Assembly (NCBI GenBank): GCA_033782935.1
Contig: JAWQEG010000411.1
Location: 927,501-991,500, forward strand
Direction of reading: 5' to 3'
DNA: 64,000 nucleotides
From: Petrolisthes cinctipes
Lineage: Eukaryota > Arthropoda > Malacostraca > Decapoda > Porcellanidae
Each line of letters begins with the position of its first letter. Position 1 is the first letter of the stretch. The notes under the pieces are model-generated. The model saw only the letters and a program-made list of their open reading frames with translations. It was not told the DNA's origin and did not search any database. The position numbers and the translations under genes were made by a program. Shown one piece after another: positions 1-8,819 of the stretch.

Positions 1-2
1 GA

Positions 3-327
3 TCGATTTTCAGTATGTTTTTGGCCTGTATTTTGAAAATACTCTAACACGGAGTAGGCATGTACAGATACCTTCTGGGACCTCTAAATATCGAATTTTC
101 GGGTGTTTTCGGACTGAATTTGAGATATCGATTTTTTGGCACCTAAAATGTCGATTTTTAGCATGTTTTTAGCCTATATTTTGAAAATATTCTAGCACTG
201 TGTAGGCATGTACAGATTGCTTCTGGGACCCCAAAATATTGAATTTTCGGGTGTTTAGGGCCAGAATTTGAGATATAAACGGGTACAGAAGATGCATGCA
301 CATATCGACTTTTGGGCACCTAAAAGA
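3..327 (+). repeat. 325-bp dimer (S2 plus A/B hybrid)
   Basis: S monomer 3-150 is followed by a 177-bp monomer, 151-327, with an A-type head (TAGCATG, CACTGTGTAGG, ATTGC) and a B3-type tail (GTTTAGGGCCAG, GATGCATGC, CTTTTGGGCACC). The normal A-B pair has therefore collapsed into one hybrid, turning a trimer into a dimer. A related dimer is 1831-2155, where S2 is followed by hybrid 1979-2155 with an A1 head and B1 tail. Unequal exchange between A and B at their shared central block is the simplest cause. Confidence 0.85.
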
Positions 328-828
328 TCGATTTTCAGTATGTTTTTGGCCTGTATTTTGAAAATACTCTAACAGGGAGTAGGCATGTACAGATACCTTC
401 TGGGACCTCTAAATATCGAATTTTCGGGTGTTTTGGGACTGAATTTGAGATATCGATTTTTTGGCACCTAAAATATCGATTTTTAGCATGTTTTTAGCCT
501 ATATTATGAAAATATTCTAGCACTGTGTAGGCATGTACAGATTGCTTCTGGGACCCCAAAATATTGAATTTTCGGGTGTTTTGAGCCTGAATTTGAGATA
601 TAAACGGGTACAGAAGATACATGCACATATTGACTTTGGGCATCTAAAATATCGATTTTCAGCATCTTTTGGGCCTGTATTTTGAAAATACTCTAACACT
701 GAGTAGGCATGTACAGATTGCTTCTGGGACCCCAAAATATTGAATTTTCGGGTGTTTTGAGCCTGAATTTGAGATATAAACGGGTACTGAAGATGCATGC
801 ACATATCGACTTTTGTGCACCTAAAAGA
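328..828 (+). repeat. Reference 501-bp trimeric higher-order repeat (S-A-B)
   Basis: This is a clean example of the dominant unit: S monomer 328-475 (148 bp), A monomer 476-651 (176 bp) and B monomer 652-828 (177 bp). The same order and lengths recur through most of the window, for example 829-1329, 1330-1830, 2657-3157 and 8319-8819. The three members are clearly homologous but carry fixed differences, so the trimer rather than the monomer has been the unit of amplification. Its length equals 3 x 167 bp and is divisible by three, which explains why spurious open frames keep register from trimer to trimer. Confidence 0.95.
652..828 (+). repeat. Reference B (177-bp) monomer
   Basis: The B class starts TCGATTTTCAGCATG (here CATC), continues GTTTTGGGCCTG, and ends GATGCATGCACATATCGAC then CTTTTGGGCACC or CTTTTGTGCACC. 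Subtype B1 (here) has GTATTTTG, CACTGAG, ATTGC and AAATATTG. B2 (1153-1329) has GAATTTTG, CACGGAG, ATCGC and AAATATCG with GTTTTGAGSCTG. B3 (1654-1830) is like B2 but has GTTTAGGGCCAG and GTACAGAAG in place of GTACTGAAG. B1 follows A1, B2 follows A2, B3 follows A3. B contains the palindrome TGCATGCA, absent from S and altered to TACATGCA in A. Because 177 = 3 x 59, one minus-strand frame stays open through the monomer; this is not evidence of coding. Confidence 0.93.
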
Positions 829-976
829 TCGATTTTCAGTATGTTTTGAGCATGTATTTTGAAAATACTCTAACACGGAGTAGGCATGTACAGATCGCTT
901 CTGGGACCCCTAAATATCGAATTTTCGGGTGTTTTGGGACTGAATTTGAGATATCGACTTTTTGGCACCTAAAAGA
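829..976 (+). repeat. Reference S (short, 148-bp) monomer, subtype S1
   Basis: The S class starts TCGATTTTCAGTATG and carries CGGAG, ATCGC and AAATATCG at the class-diagnostic sites. It ends GAGATATCGAC followed by TTTTTGGCACC. Compared with A and B it lacks 29 bp between two ATAT tetranucleotides. Subtype S1 (here) has GTTTTGAGCATG, ATCGCTTC and CGACTTTTTGG. Subtype S2 (such as 1831-1978) has GTTTTTGGCCTG, ATACCTTC, GGGACCTCTAAAT and CGATTTTTTGG. S1 usually leads into A2 or A3, and S2 into A1. The 148-bp length is close to a nucleosome core particle, but no positioning can be inferred from length alone. Confidence 0.93.
854..868. other. Perfect 15-bp dyad in S and B monomers
   Basis: GTATTTTGAAAATAC has two 7-base arms around a central G. 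It recurs at the same offset in S and B1 monomers throughout the array. In A monomers the same site is ATATTTTGAAAATAT (for example 1002-1016), also a perfect dyad, with the outer G/C pair replaced by A/T. In B2 and B3 the left arm is GAATTTT, which breaks one pair. The site could extrude as a small hairpin or bind a dimeric protein; neither is shown. Confidence 0.8.
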
Positions 977-1152
977 TCGATTTTTAGCATGTTTTTAGCC
1001 TATATTTTGAAAATATTCTAGCACTGAGTAGGCATGTACAGATTGCTTCTGGGACCCTAAAATATTGAATTTTCGGGTGTTTTGAGCCTGAATTTGAGAT
1101 ATAAACGGGTACAGAAGATACATTCACATATTGACTTTGGGCACCAAAAATA
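977..1152 (+). repeat. Reference A (176-bp) monomer
   Basis: The A class starts TCGATTTTTAGCATG and continues GTTTTTAGCCTATATTTTG. It carries CACTG, ATTGC and AAATATTG at the diagnostic sites and CATATTGACTTTGGG near its end. Subtypes seen: A1 (CACTGTGTAGG, ending GGGCATCTAAAATA, such as 476-651); A2 (CACTGAGTAGG, ACATTCACATATTG, ending GGGCACCAAAAATA, as here); A3 (like A2 but ACATGCACATATTG, such as 1478-1653). Many A3 copies lack 10 bp, reading CACTGTACAG or CACAGTACAG, and are 166 bp long (such as 3807-3972 and 5477-5642). A version with 3 extra bases (TCGATTTAATTTAG) begins at 5968, 26104, 27099, 28909 (with one further T), 30721, 39845 and 43153. Confidence 0.93.
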
Positions 1153-2804
1153 TCGATTTTCAGCATGTTTTGGGCCTGAATTTTGAAAATACTCTAACAC
1201 GGAGTAGGCATGTACAGATCGCTTCTGGGACCCCAAAATATCGAATTTTCGGGTGTTTTGAGGCTGAATTTGAGATATAAACGGGTACTGAAGATGCATG
1301 CACATATCGACTTTTGTGCACCTAAAAGATCGATTTTCAGTATGTTTTGAACATGTATTTTGAAAATACTCTAACACGGAGTAGGCATGAACAGATCGCT
1401 TCTGGGACCCCTAAATATCGAATTTTCGGGTGTTTTGGGACTGAATTTGAGATATCGACTTTTTGGCACCTAAAAGATTGATTTTTAGCATGTTTTTAGC
1501 CTATATTTTGAAAATATTCTAGCACTGAGTAGGCATGTACAGATTGCTTCTGGGACCCCAAAATATTGAATTTTCGGGTGTTTTGAGCCTGAATTTGAGA
1601 TATAAACGGGTACAGAAGATACATGCACATATTGACTTTGGGAACCAAAAATATCGATTTTCAGCATGTTTTGGGCCTGAATTTTGAAAATACTCTAACA
1701 CGGAGTAGGCATGTACAGATCGCTTCTGGGACCCCAAAATATCGAATTTTCGGGTGTTTAGGGCCAGAATTTGAGATATAAACGGGTACAGAAGATGCAT
1801 GCACATATCGACTTTTGGGCACCTAAAAGATCGATTTTCAGTATGTTTTTGGCCTGTATTTTGAAAATACTCTAACACGGAGTAGGCATGTACAGATACC
1901 TTCTGGGACCTCTAAATATCGAATTTTCGGGTGTTTTCGGACTGAATTTGATATATCGATTTTTTGGCACCTAAAATGTCGATTTTTAGCATGTTTTTAG
2001 CCTATATTTTGAAAATATTCTAGCACTGTGTAGGCATGTACAGATTGCTTCTGGGACCCCAAAATATTGAATTTTCGGGTGTTTTGAGCCTGAATTTGAG
2101 ATATAAACGGGTACTGAAGATGCATGCACATATCGACTTTTGTGCACCTAAAAGATCGATTTTCAGTATGTTTTGAGCATGTATTTTGAAAATACTCTAA
2201 CACGGAGTAGGCATCTACAGATCGCTTCTGAGACCCCTAAATATCGAATTTTCGGGTGTTTTGGGACTGAATTTGAGATATCGACTTTTTGGCACCTAAA
2301 AGATCGATTTTTAGCATGTTTTTAGCCTATATTTTGAAAATATTCTAGCACTGAGTTGGCATGTACAGATTGCTTCTGGGACCCCAAAATATTGAATTTT
2401 CGGGTGTTTTGAGCCTGAATTTGAGATATAAACGGGTACAGAAGATACATGCACATATTGACTTTGGGCACCAAAAATATCGATTTTCAGCATGTTTTGG
2501 GCCTGAATTTTGAAAATACTCTAACACGGAGTAGGAATGTACAGATCGCTTCTGGGACCCCAAAATATCGAATTTTCAGGTGTTTAGGGCCAGAATTTGA
2601 TATATAAACGGGTACAGAAGATGCATGCACATATCGACTTTTGGGCACCTAAAAGATCGATTTTCAGTATGTTTTTGGCCTGTATTTTGAAAATACTCTA
2701 ACACGGAGTAGGCATGTACAGATACCTTCTGGGACCTCTAAATATCGAATTTTCGGGTGTTTTGGGACTGAATTTGAGATATCGATTTTTTGGCACCTAA
2801 AATA

Positions 2805-4297
2805 TCGATTTTTAGCATGTTTTTAGCCTATATTTTGAAAATATTCTAGCACTGTGTAGGCATGTACAGATTGCTTCTGGGACCCCAAAATATTGAATTT
2901 TCGGGTGTTTTGAGCCTGAATTTGAGATATAAACGGGTACAGAAGATACATGCACATATTGACTTTGGGCATCTAAAATATAGATTTTCAGTATCTTTTG
3001 GGCCTGTATTTTGAAAATACTCTAACACTGAGTAGGCATGTACAGATTGCTTCTGGGACCCCAAAATATTGAATTTTCGGGTGTTTTGAGCCTGAATTTG
3101 AGATATAAACGGGTACTGAAGATGCATGCACATATCGACTTTTGTGCACCTAAAAGATCGATTTTCAGTATGTATTGAGCATGTATTTTGAAAATACTCT
3201 AACACGGAGTAGGCATGTACAGATCGCTTCTGGGACCCCTAAATATCGAATTTTCGGGTGTTTTGGGACTGAATTTGAGATATCGACTTTTTGGCACCTA
3301 AAAGATCGATTTTTAGCATGTTTTTAGCCTATATTTTGAAAATATTCTAGCACTGAGTAGGCATGTACAGATTGCTTCTGGGACCCTAAAATATTGAATT
3401 TTCGGGTGTTTTGAGCCTGAATTTGAGATATAAACGGGTACAGAATATACATTCACATATTGACTTTGGGCACCAAAAATATCGATTTTCAGCATGTTTT
3501 GGGCCTGAATTTTGAAAATACTCTAACAAGGAGTAGGCATGTACAGATCGCTTCTGGGACCCCAAAATATCGAATTTTCGGGTGTTTTGAGCCTGAATTT
3601 GAGATATAAACGGGTACTGAAGATGCATGCACATATCGACTTTTGTGCACCTAAAAGATCGATTTTCAGTATGTTTTGAGCATGTATTTTGAAAATACTC
3701 TAACACGGAGTAGGCATGTACAGATCGCTTCTGGGACCCCTAAATATCGAATTTTCGGGTGTTTTGGGACTGAATTTGAGATATCGACTTTTTGGCACCT
3801 AAAAGATCGATTATTAGCATGTTTTTAGCCTATATTTTGAAAATATTCTAGCACTGTACAGATTGCTTCTGGGACCCCAAAATATTGAATTTTCGGGTGT
3901 TTTGAGCCTGAATTTGAGATATAAAAGGGTACAGAAGATACATGCACATATTGACTTTGGGCACCAAAAATATCGATTTTCAGCATGTTTTGGGCCTGAA
4001 TTTTGAAAATACTCTAACACGGAGTAGGCATGTACAGATCGCTTCTGGGACCCCAAAATATCGAATTTTCGGGTGTTTAGGGCCAGAATTTGAGATATAA
4101 ACGGGTACAGAAGATGCATGCACATATTGACTTTTGGGCACCTAAAAGATCGATTTTCAGTATGTTTTTGGCCTGTATTTTGAAAATACTCTAACACGGA
4201 GTAGGCATGTACAGATACCTTCTGGGACCTCTAAATATCGAATTTTCGGGTGTTTTGGGACTGAATTTGAGATATCGATTTTTTGGCACCTAAAATG
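2805..4297 (+). repeat. Second T1-T2-T3 super-repeat, 1493 bp (10-bp deletion)
   Basis: Monomers start at 2805 (A1), 2981 (B1), 3158 (S1), 3306 (A2), 3482 (B2), 3659 (S1), 3807 (A3 lacking 10 bp), 3973 (B3) and 4150 (S2). It matches 476-1978 at an offset of 2329 bp, including the rare CTTTTGGG reading in B1 (652 and 2981). The intervening 1979-2804 is a shortened cycle of 826 bp: hybrid, S1, A3, B3, S2. The only length difference from the 1503-bp version is CACTGTACAG at 3852-3861. Confidence 0.83.
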
Positions 4298-5967
4298 TCG
4301 ATTTTTAGCATGTTTTTAGCCTATATTTTGAAAATATTCTAGCACTGTGTAGGCATGTACAGATTGCTTCTGGGACCCCAAAATATTGAATTTTCGGGTG
4401 TTTTGAGCCTAAATTTGAGATATAAACGGGTACAGAAGATACATGCACATATTGACTTTGGGCATCTAAAATATCGATTTTCAGCATGTTTTGGGCCTGT
4501 ATTTTGAAAATACTCTAACACTGAGTAGGCATGTACAGATTGCTTCTGGGACCCCAAAATATTGAATTTTCGGGTGTTTTGAGCCTGAATTTGAGATATA
4601 AACGGGTACTGAAGATGCTTGCACATATTGACTTTTGTGCACCTAAAAGATCGATTTTCAGTATGTTTTGAGCATGTATTTTGAAAATACACTAACACGG
4701 TGTAGGCATGTACAGATCGCTTCTGGGACCCCAAAATATCGAATTTTCGGGTGTTTTGAGCCTGAATTTGAGATATAAACGGGTACAGAAGATGCATGCA
4801 CATATCGACTTTTGTGCACCTAAAAGATCGATTTTCAGTATGTTTTGAGCATGTATTTTGAAAATACTCTAACACGGAGTAGGCATGTACAGATCGCTTC
4901 TGGGACCCATAAATATCGAATTTTCAGGTGTTTTGGGACTGAATTTGAGATATCGACTTTTTGGCACCTAAAAGATCGATTTTTAGCATGTTTTTAGCCT
5001 ATATTTTGAAAATATTCTAGCACTGAGTAGGCATGTACAGATTGCTTCTGGGACCCTAAAATATTGAATTTTCGGGTGTTTTGAGCCTGAATTTGAGATA
5101 TAAACGGGTACAGAAGATACATTCACATATTGACTTTGGGCACCAAAAATATCGATTTTCAGCATGTTTTGGGCCTGATTTTTGAAAATACTCTAACACG
5201 GAGTAGGCATGTACAGATCGCTTCTGGGACCCCAAAATATCGAATTTTCGGGTGTTTTGAGCCTGAATTTGAGATATAAACGGGTACTGAAGATGCATGC
5301 ACATATCGACTTTTGTGCACCTAAAAGATCGATTTTCAGTATGTTTTGAGCATGTATTTTGAAAATACTCTAACACGGAGTAGGCATGTACAGATCGCTT
5401 CTGGGACCCCTAAATATCGAATTTTCGGGTGTTTTGGGACTGAATTTGAGATATCGACTTTTTGGCACCTGAAAGATCGATTTTTAGCATGTTTTTAGCC
5501 TATATTTTGAAAATATTCTAGCACTGTACAGATTGCTTCTGGGACCCCAAAATATTGAATTTTCGGGTGTTTTGAGCCTGAATTTGAGATATAAACGGGT
5601 ACAGAAGATACATGCACATATTGACTTTGGGCACCAAAAATATCGATTTTCAGCATGTTTTGGGCCTGAATTTTGAAAATACTCTAACACGGAGTAGGCA
5701 TGTACAGATCGCTTCTGGGACCCCAAAATATCGAATTTTCGGGTGTTTAGGGCCAGAATTTGAGATATAAACGGGTACAGAAGATGCATGCACATATTGA
5801 CTTTTGGGCACCTAAAAGATCGATTTTCAGTATGTTTTTGGCCTGTATTTTGAAAATACTCTAACACGGAGTAGGCATGTACAGATACCTTCTGGGACCG
5901 CTAAATATCGAATTTTCGGGTGTTTTGGGACTGAATTTGAGATATCGATTTTTTGGCACCTAAAATG
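4298..5967 (+). repeat. T1-T2-T3 super-repeat with one extra monomer, 1670 bp
   Basis: The order is A1 4298, B1 4474, a 177-bp hybrid 4651-4827, S1 4828, A2 4976, B2 5152, S1 5329, A3 (10-bp deletion) 5477, B3 5643, S2 5820. The hybrid has an S1 head (CAGTATGTTTTGAGCATG) and a B tail with GATGCATGC. The cycle is otherwise the same as 2805-4297 (offset 1670 bp across 3306-4297 and 4976-5967). The extra monomer gives the run A1-B1-S/B-S1, so four monomers replace a trimer. Confidence 0.82.
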
Positions 5968-8819
5968 TCGATTTAATTTAGCATGTTTTTAGCCTATATT
6001 TTGAAAATATTCTAGCACTGAGTAGGCATGTACAGATTGTTTCTGGGACCCCAAAATATTGAATTTTCGGGTGTTTTGAGCCTGAATTTGAGATATAAAC
6101 GGGTAATGAAGATGCTTGCACATATCGACTTTTGTGCACCTAAAAGATCGATTTTCAGTATGTTTTGAGCATGTATTTTGAAAATACACTAACACGGTGT
6201 AGGCATGTACAGATCGCTTCTGGGACCCCAAAATATCGAATTTTCAGGTGTTTAGGGCCAGAATTTGAGATATAAACGGGTACAGAAGATGCATGCACAT
6301 ATCGACTTTTGGGCACCTAAAAGATCGATTTTCAGTATGTTTTGGGCCTGTATTTTTAAAATACTCTAACACGGAGTAGGCATGTATAGATACCTTCTGG
6401 GACCTCTAAATATCGAATTTTCGGGTGTTTTGGGACTGAATTTGAGATATCGATTTTTTGGCACCTAAAATGTCGATTTTTAGCATGTTTTTAGCCTATA
6501 TTTTGAAAATATTCTAGCACTGTGTAGGCATGTACAGATTGCTTCTGGGACCCCAAAATATTGAATTTTCGGGTGTTTTGAGCCTGAATTTGAGATATAA
6601 ACGGGTACAGAAGATACATGCACATATTGACTTTGGGCATCTAAAATATCGATTTTCAGCATGTTTTGGGCCTGTATTTTGAAAATACTCTAACACTGAG
6701 TAGGCATGTACAGATTGCTTCTGGGACCCCAAAATATTGAATTTTCGGGTGTTTTGAGCCTGAATTTGAGATATAAACGGGTACTGAAGATGCATGCACA
6801 TATCGACTTTTGTGCACCTAAAAGATCGATTTTCAGTATGTTTTGAGGATGTATTTTGAAAATACTCTAACACGGAGTAGGCATGTACAGATACCTTCTG
6901 GGACCTCTAAATATCGAATTTTCGGGTGTTTTGGGACTGAATTTGAGATATCGATTTTTTGGCACCTAAAATATCGATTTTTAGCATGTTTTTAGCCTAT
7001 ATTTTGAAAATATTCTAGCACTGTGTAGGCATGTACAGATTGCTTCTGGGACCCCAAAATATTGAATTTTCGGGTGTTTTGAGCCTGAATTTGAGATATA
7101 AACGGGTACAGAAGATACATGCACATATTGACTTTGGGCATCTAAAATATCGATTTTCAGCATCTTTTGGGCCTGTATTTTGAAAATACTCTAACACTGA
7201 GTAGGCATGTACAGATTGCTTCTGGGACCCCAAAATATTGAATTTTCGGGTGTTTTGAGCCTGAATTTGAGATATAAACGGGTACTGAAGATGCATGCAC
7301 ATAGCGACTTTTGTGCACCTAAAAGATCGATTTTCAGTATGTTTTGAGCATGTATTTTGAAAATACTCTAACACGGAGTAGGCATGTGCAGATCGCTTCT
7401 GGGACCCCTAAATATCGAATTTTCGGGTGTTTTGGGACTGAATTTGAGATATCGACTTTTTGGCACCTAAAAGATCGATTTTTAGCATGTTTTTAGCCTA
7501 TATTTTGAAAATATTCTAGCACTGTACAGATTGCTTCTGGGACCCCAAAATATTGAATTTTCGGGTGTTTTGAGCCTGAATTTGAGATATAAACGGGTAC
7601 AGAAGATACATGCACATATTGACTTTGGGCACCAAAAATATCGATTTTCAGCATGTTTTGGGCCTGAATTTTGAAAATACTCTAACACGGAGTAGGCATG
7701 TACAGATCGCTTCTGGGACCCCAAAATATCGAATTTTCGGGTGTTTAGGGCCAGAATTTGAGATATAAACGGGTACAGAAGATGCATGCACATATTGACT
7801 TTTGGGCACCTAAAAGATCGATTTTCAGTATGTTTTGGGCCTGTATTTTTAAAATACTCTAACACGGAGTAGGCATGTACAGATACCTTCTGGGACCTCT
7901 AAATATCGAATTTTCGGGTGTTTTGGGACTGAATTTGAGATATCGATTTTTTGGCACCTAAAATGTCGATTTTTAGCATGTTTTTAGCCTATATTTTGAA
8001 AATATTCTAGCACTGTGTAGGCATGTACAGATTGCTTCTGGGACCCCAAAATATTGAATTTTCGGGTGTTTTGAGCCTGAATTTGAGATATAAACGGGTA
8101 CAGAAGATACATGCACATATTGACTTTGGGCATCTAAAATATCGATTTTCAGCATGTTTTGGGCCTGTATTTTGAAAATACTCTAACACTGAGTAGGCAT
8201 GTACAGATTGCTTCTGGGACCCTAAAATATTGAATTTTCGGGTGTTTTGAGCCTGAATTTGAGATATAAACGGGTACTGAAGATGCATGCACATATCGAC
8301 TTTTGTGCACCTAAAAGATCGATTTTCAGTATGTTTTGAGGATGTATTTTGAAAATACTCTAACACGGAGTAGGCATGTACAGATACCTTCTGGGACCCC
8401 TAAATATCGAATTTTCAGGTGTTTTGGGACTGAATTTGAGATATCGACTTTTTGGTACCTAAAAGATCGATTTTTAGCATGTTTTTAGCCTATATTTTGA
8501 AAATATTCTAGCACTGACTAGGCATGTACAGATTGCTTCTGGGACCCCAAAATATTGAATTTTCGGGTGTTTTGAACCTAAATTCGAGATATAAACGGGT
8601 ACAGAAGATACATGCACATATTGACTTTGGGCACCAAAAATATCGATTTTCAGCATGTTTTGGGCCTGTATTTTGAAAATACTCTAACACGGAGTAGGCA
8701 TGTACATATCGCTTCTGGGACCCCAAAATATCGAATTTTCGGGTGTTTAGGGCCAGAATTTGAGATATAAACGGGTACAGAAGATGCATGCACATATCGA
8801 CTTTTGGGCACCTAAAAGA
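5968..8819 (+). repeat. Mixed trimers and hybrids
   Basis: The segment begins with a 180-bp hybrid (5968-6147; A head with the 3-bp insertion, B tail) and an S-head/B-tail monomer (6148-6324), then S2 at 6325. Regular trimers follow with S monomers at 6325, 6826, 7327, 7818 and 8319. The A3 at 7475 has the 10-bp deletion. Segments 6325-6825 and 7818-8318 are close copies 1493 bp apart. S monomer 8319-8466 has three unusual readings (GAGGATG, TCAGGTG, GGTACC) that reappear together at 25455-25602. Confidence 0.85.

Larger units (their letters stand above)
476..1978 (+). repeat. Nine-monomer super-repeat T1-T2-T3, 1503 bp
   Basis: Three trimers of different flavour follow one another. T1: A1 476, B1 652, S1 829. 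T2: A2 977, B2 1153, S1 1330. T3: A3 1478, B3 1654, S2 1831. The total is exactly 3 x 501 bp. Linked variants define each flavour: CATCTAAAATA in A1 with CACTGAG in B1, ACATTCACATATTG in A2 with GTACTGAAG in B2, and GTTTAGGGCCAG in B3 with ATACC in S2. This looks like the parental cycle from which most of the longer repeats in the window can be derived by dropping, doubling or fusing members. Confidence 0.85.

Noticed and set aside
770..784. CENP-B-box-like sequence TGAGATATAAACGGG in A and B monomers
   Set aside because: It matches 7 of the 9 core positions of the mammalian box, but misses the two middle bases of TTCG, including the C of its CpG. By rough calculation a 7-of-9 match somewhere on either strand of a 177-bp sequence is expected about half the time by chance, so it is not evidence of CENP-B binding.
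829..843. Possible regulatory or transcription start motifs in the AT-rich head of the monomer
   Set aside because: AT-rich strings such as TATTTTGAAAATA occur in every monomer by descent. Nothing distinguishes a promoter from repeat sequence.
5968..5985. TTTAATTTA insertion as a possible transposon target-site scar
   Set aside because: Only 3 bases are added, there is no terminal inverted repeat, and all seven cases occur in the same monomer type at the same place, so simple slippage followed by amplification explains it.
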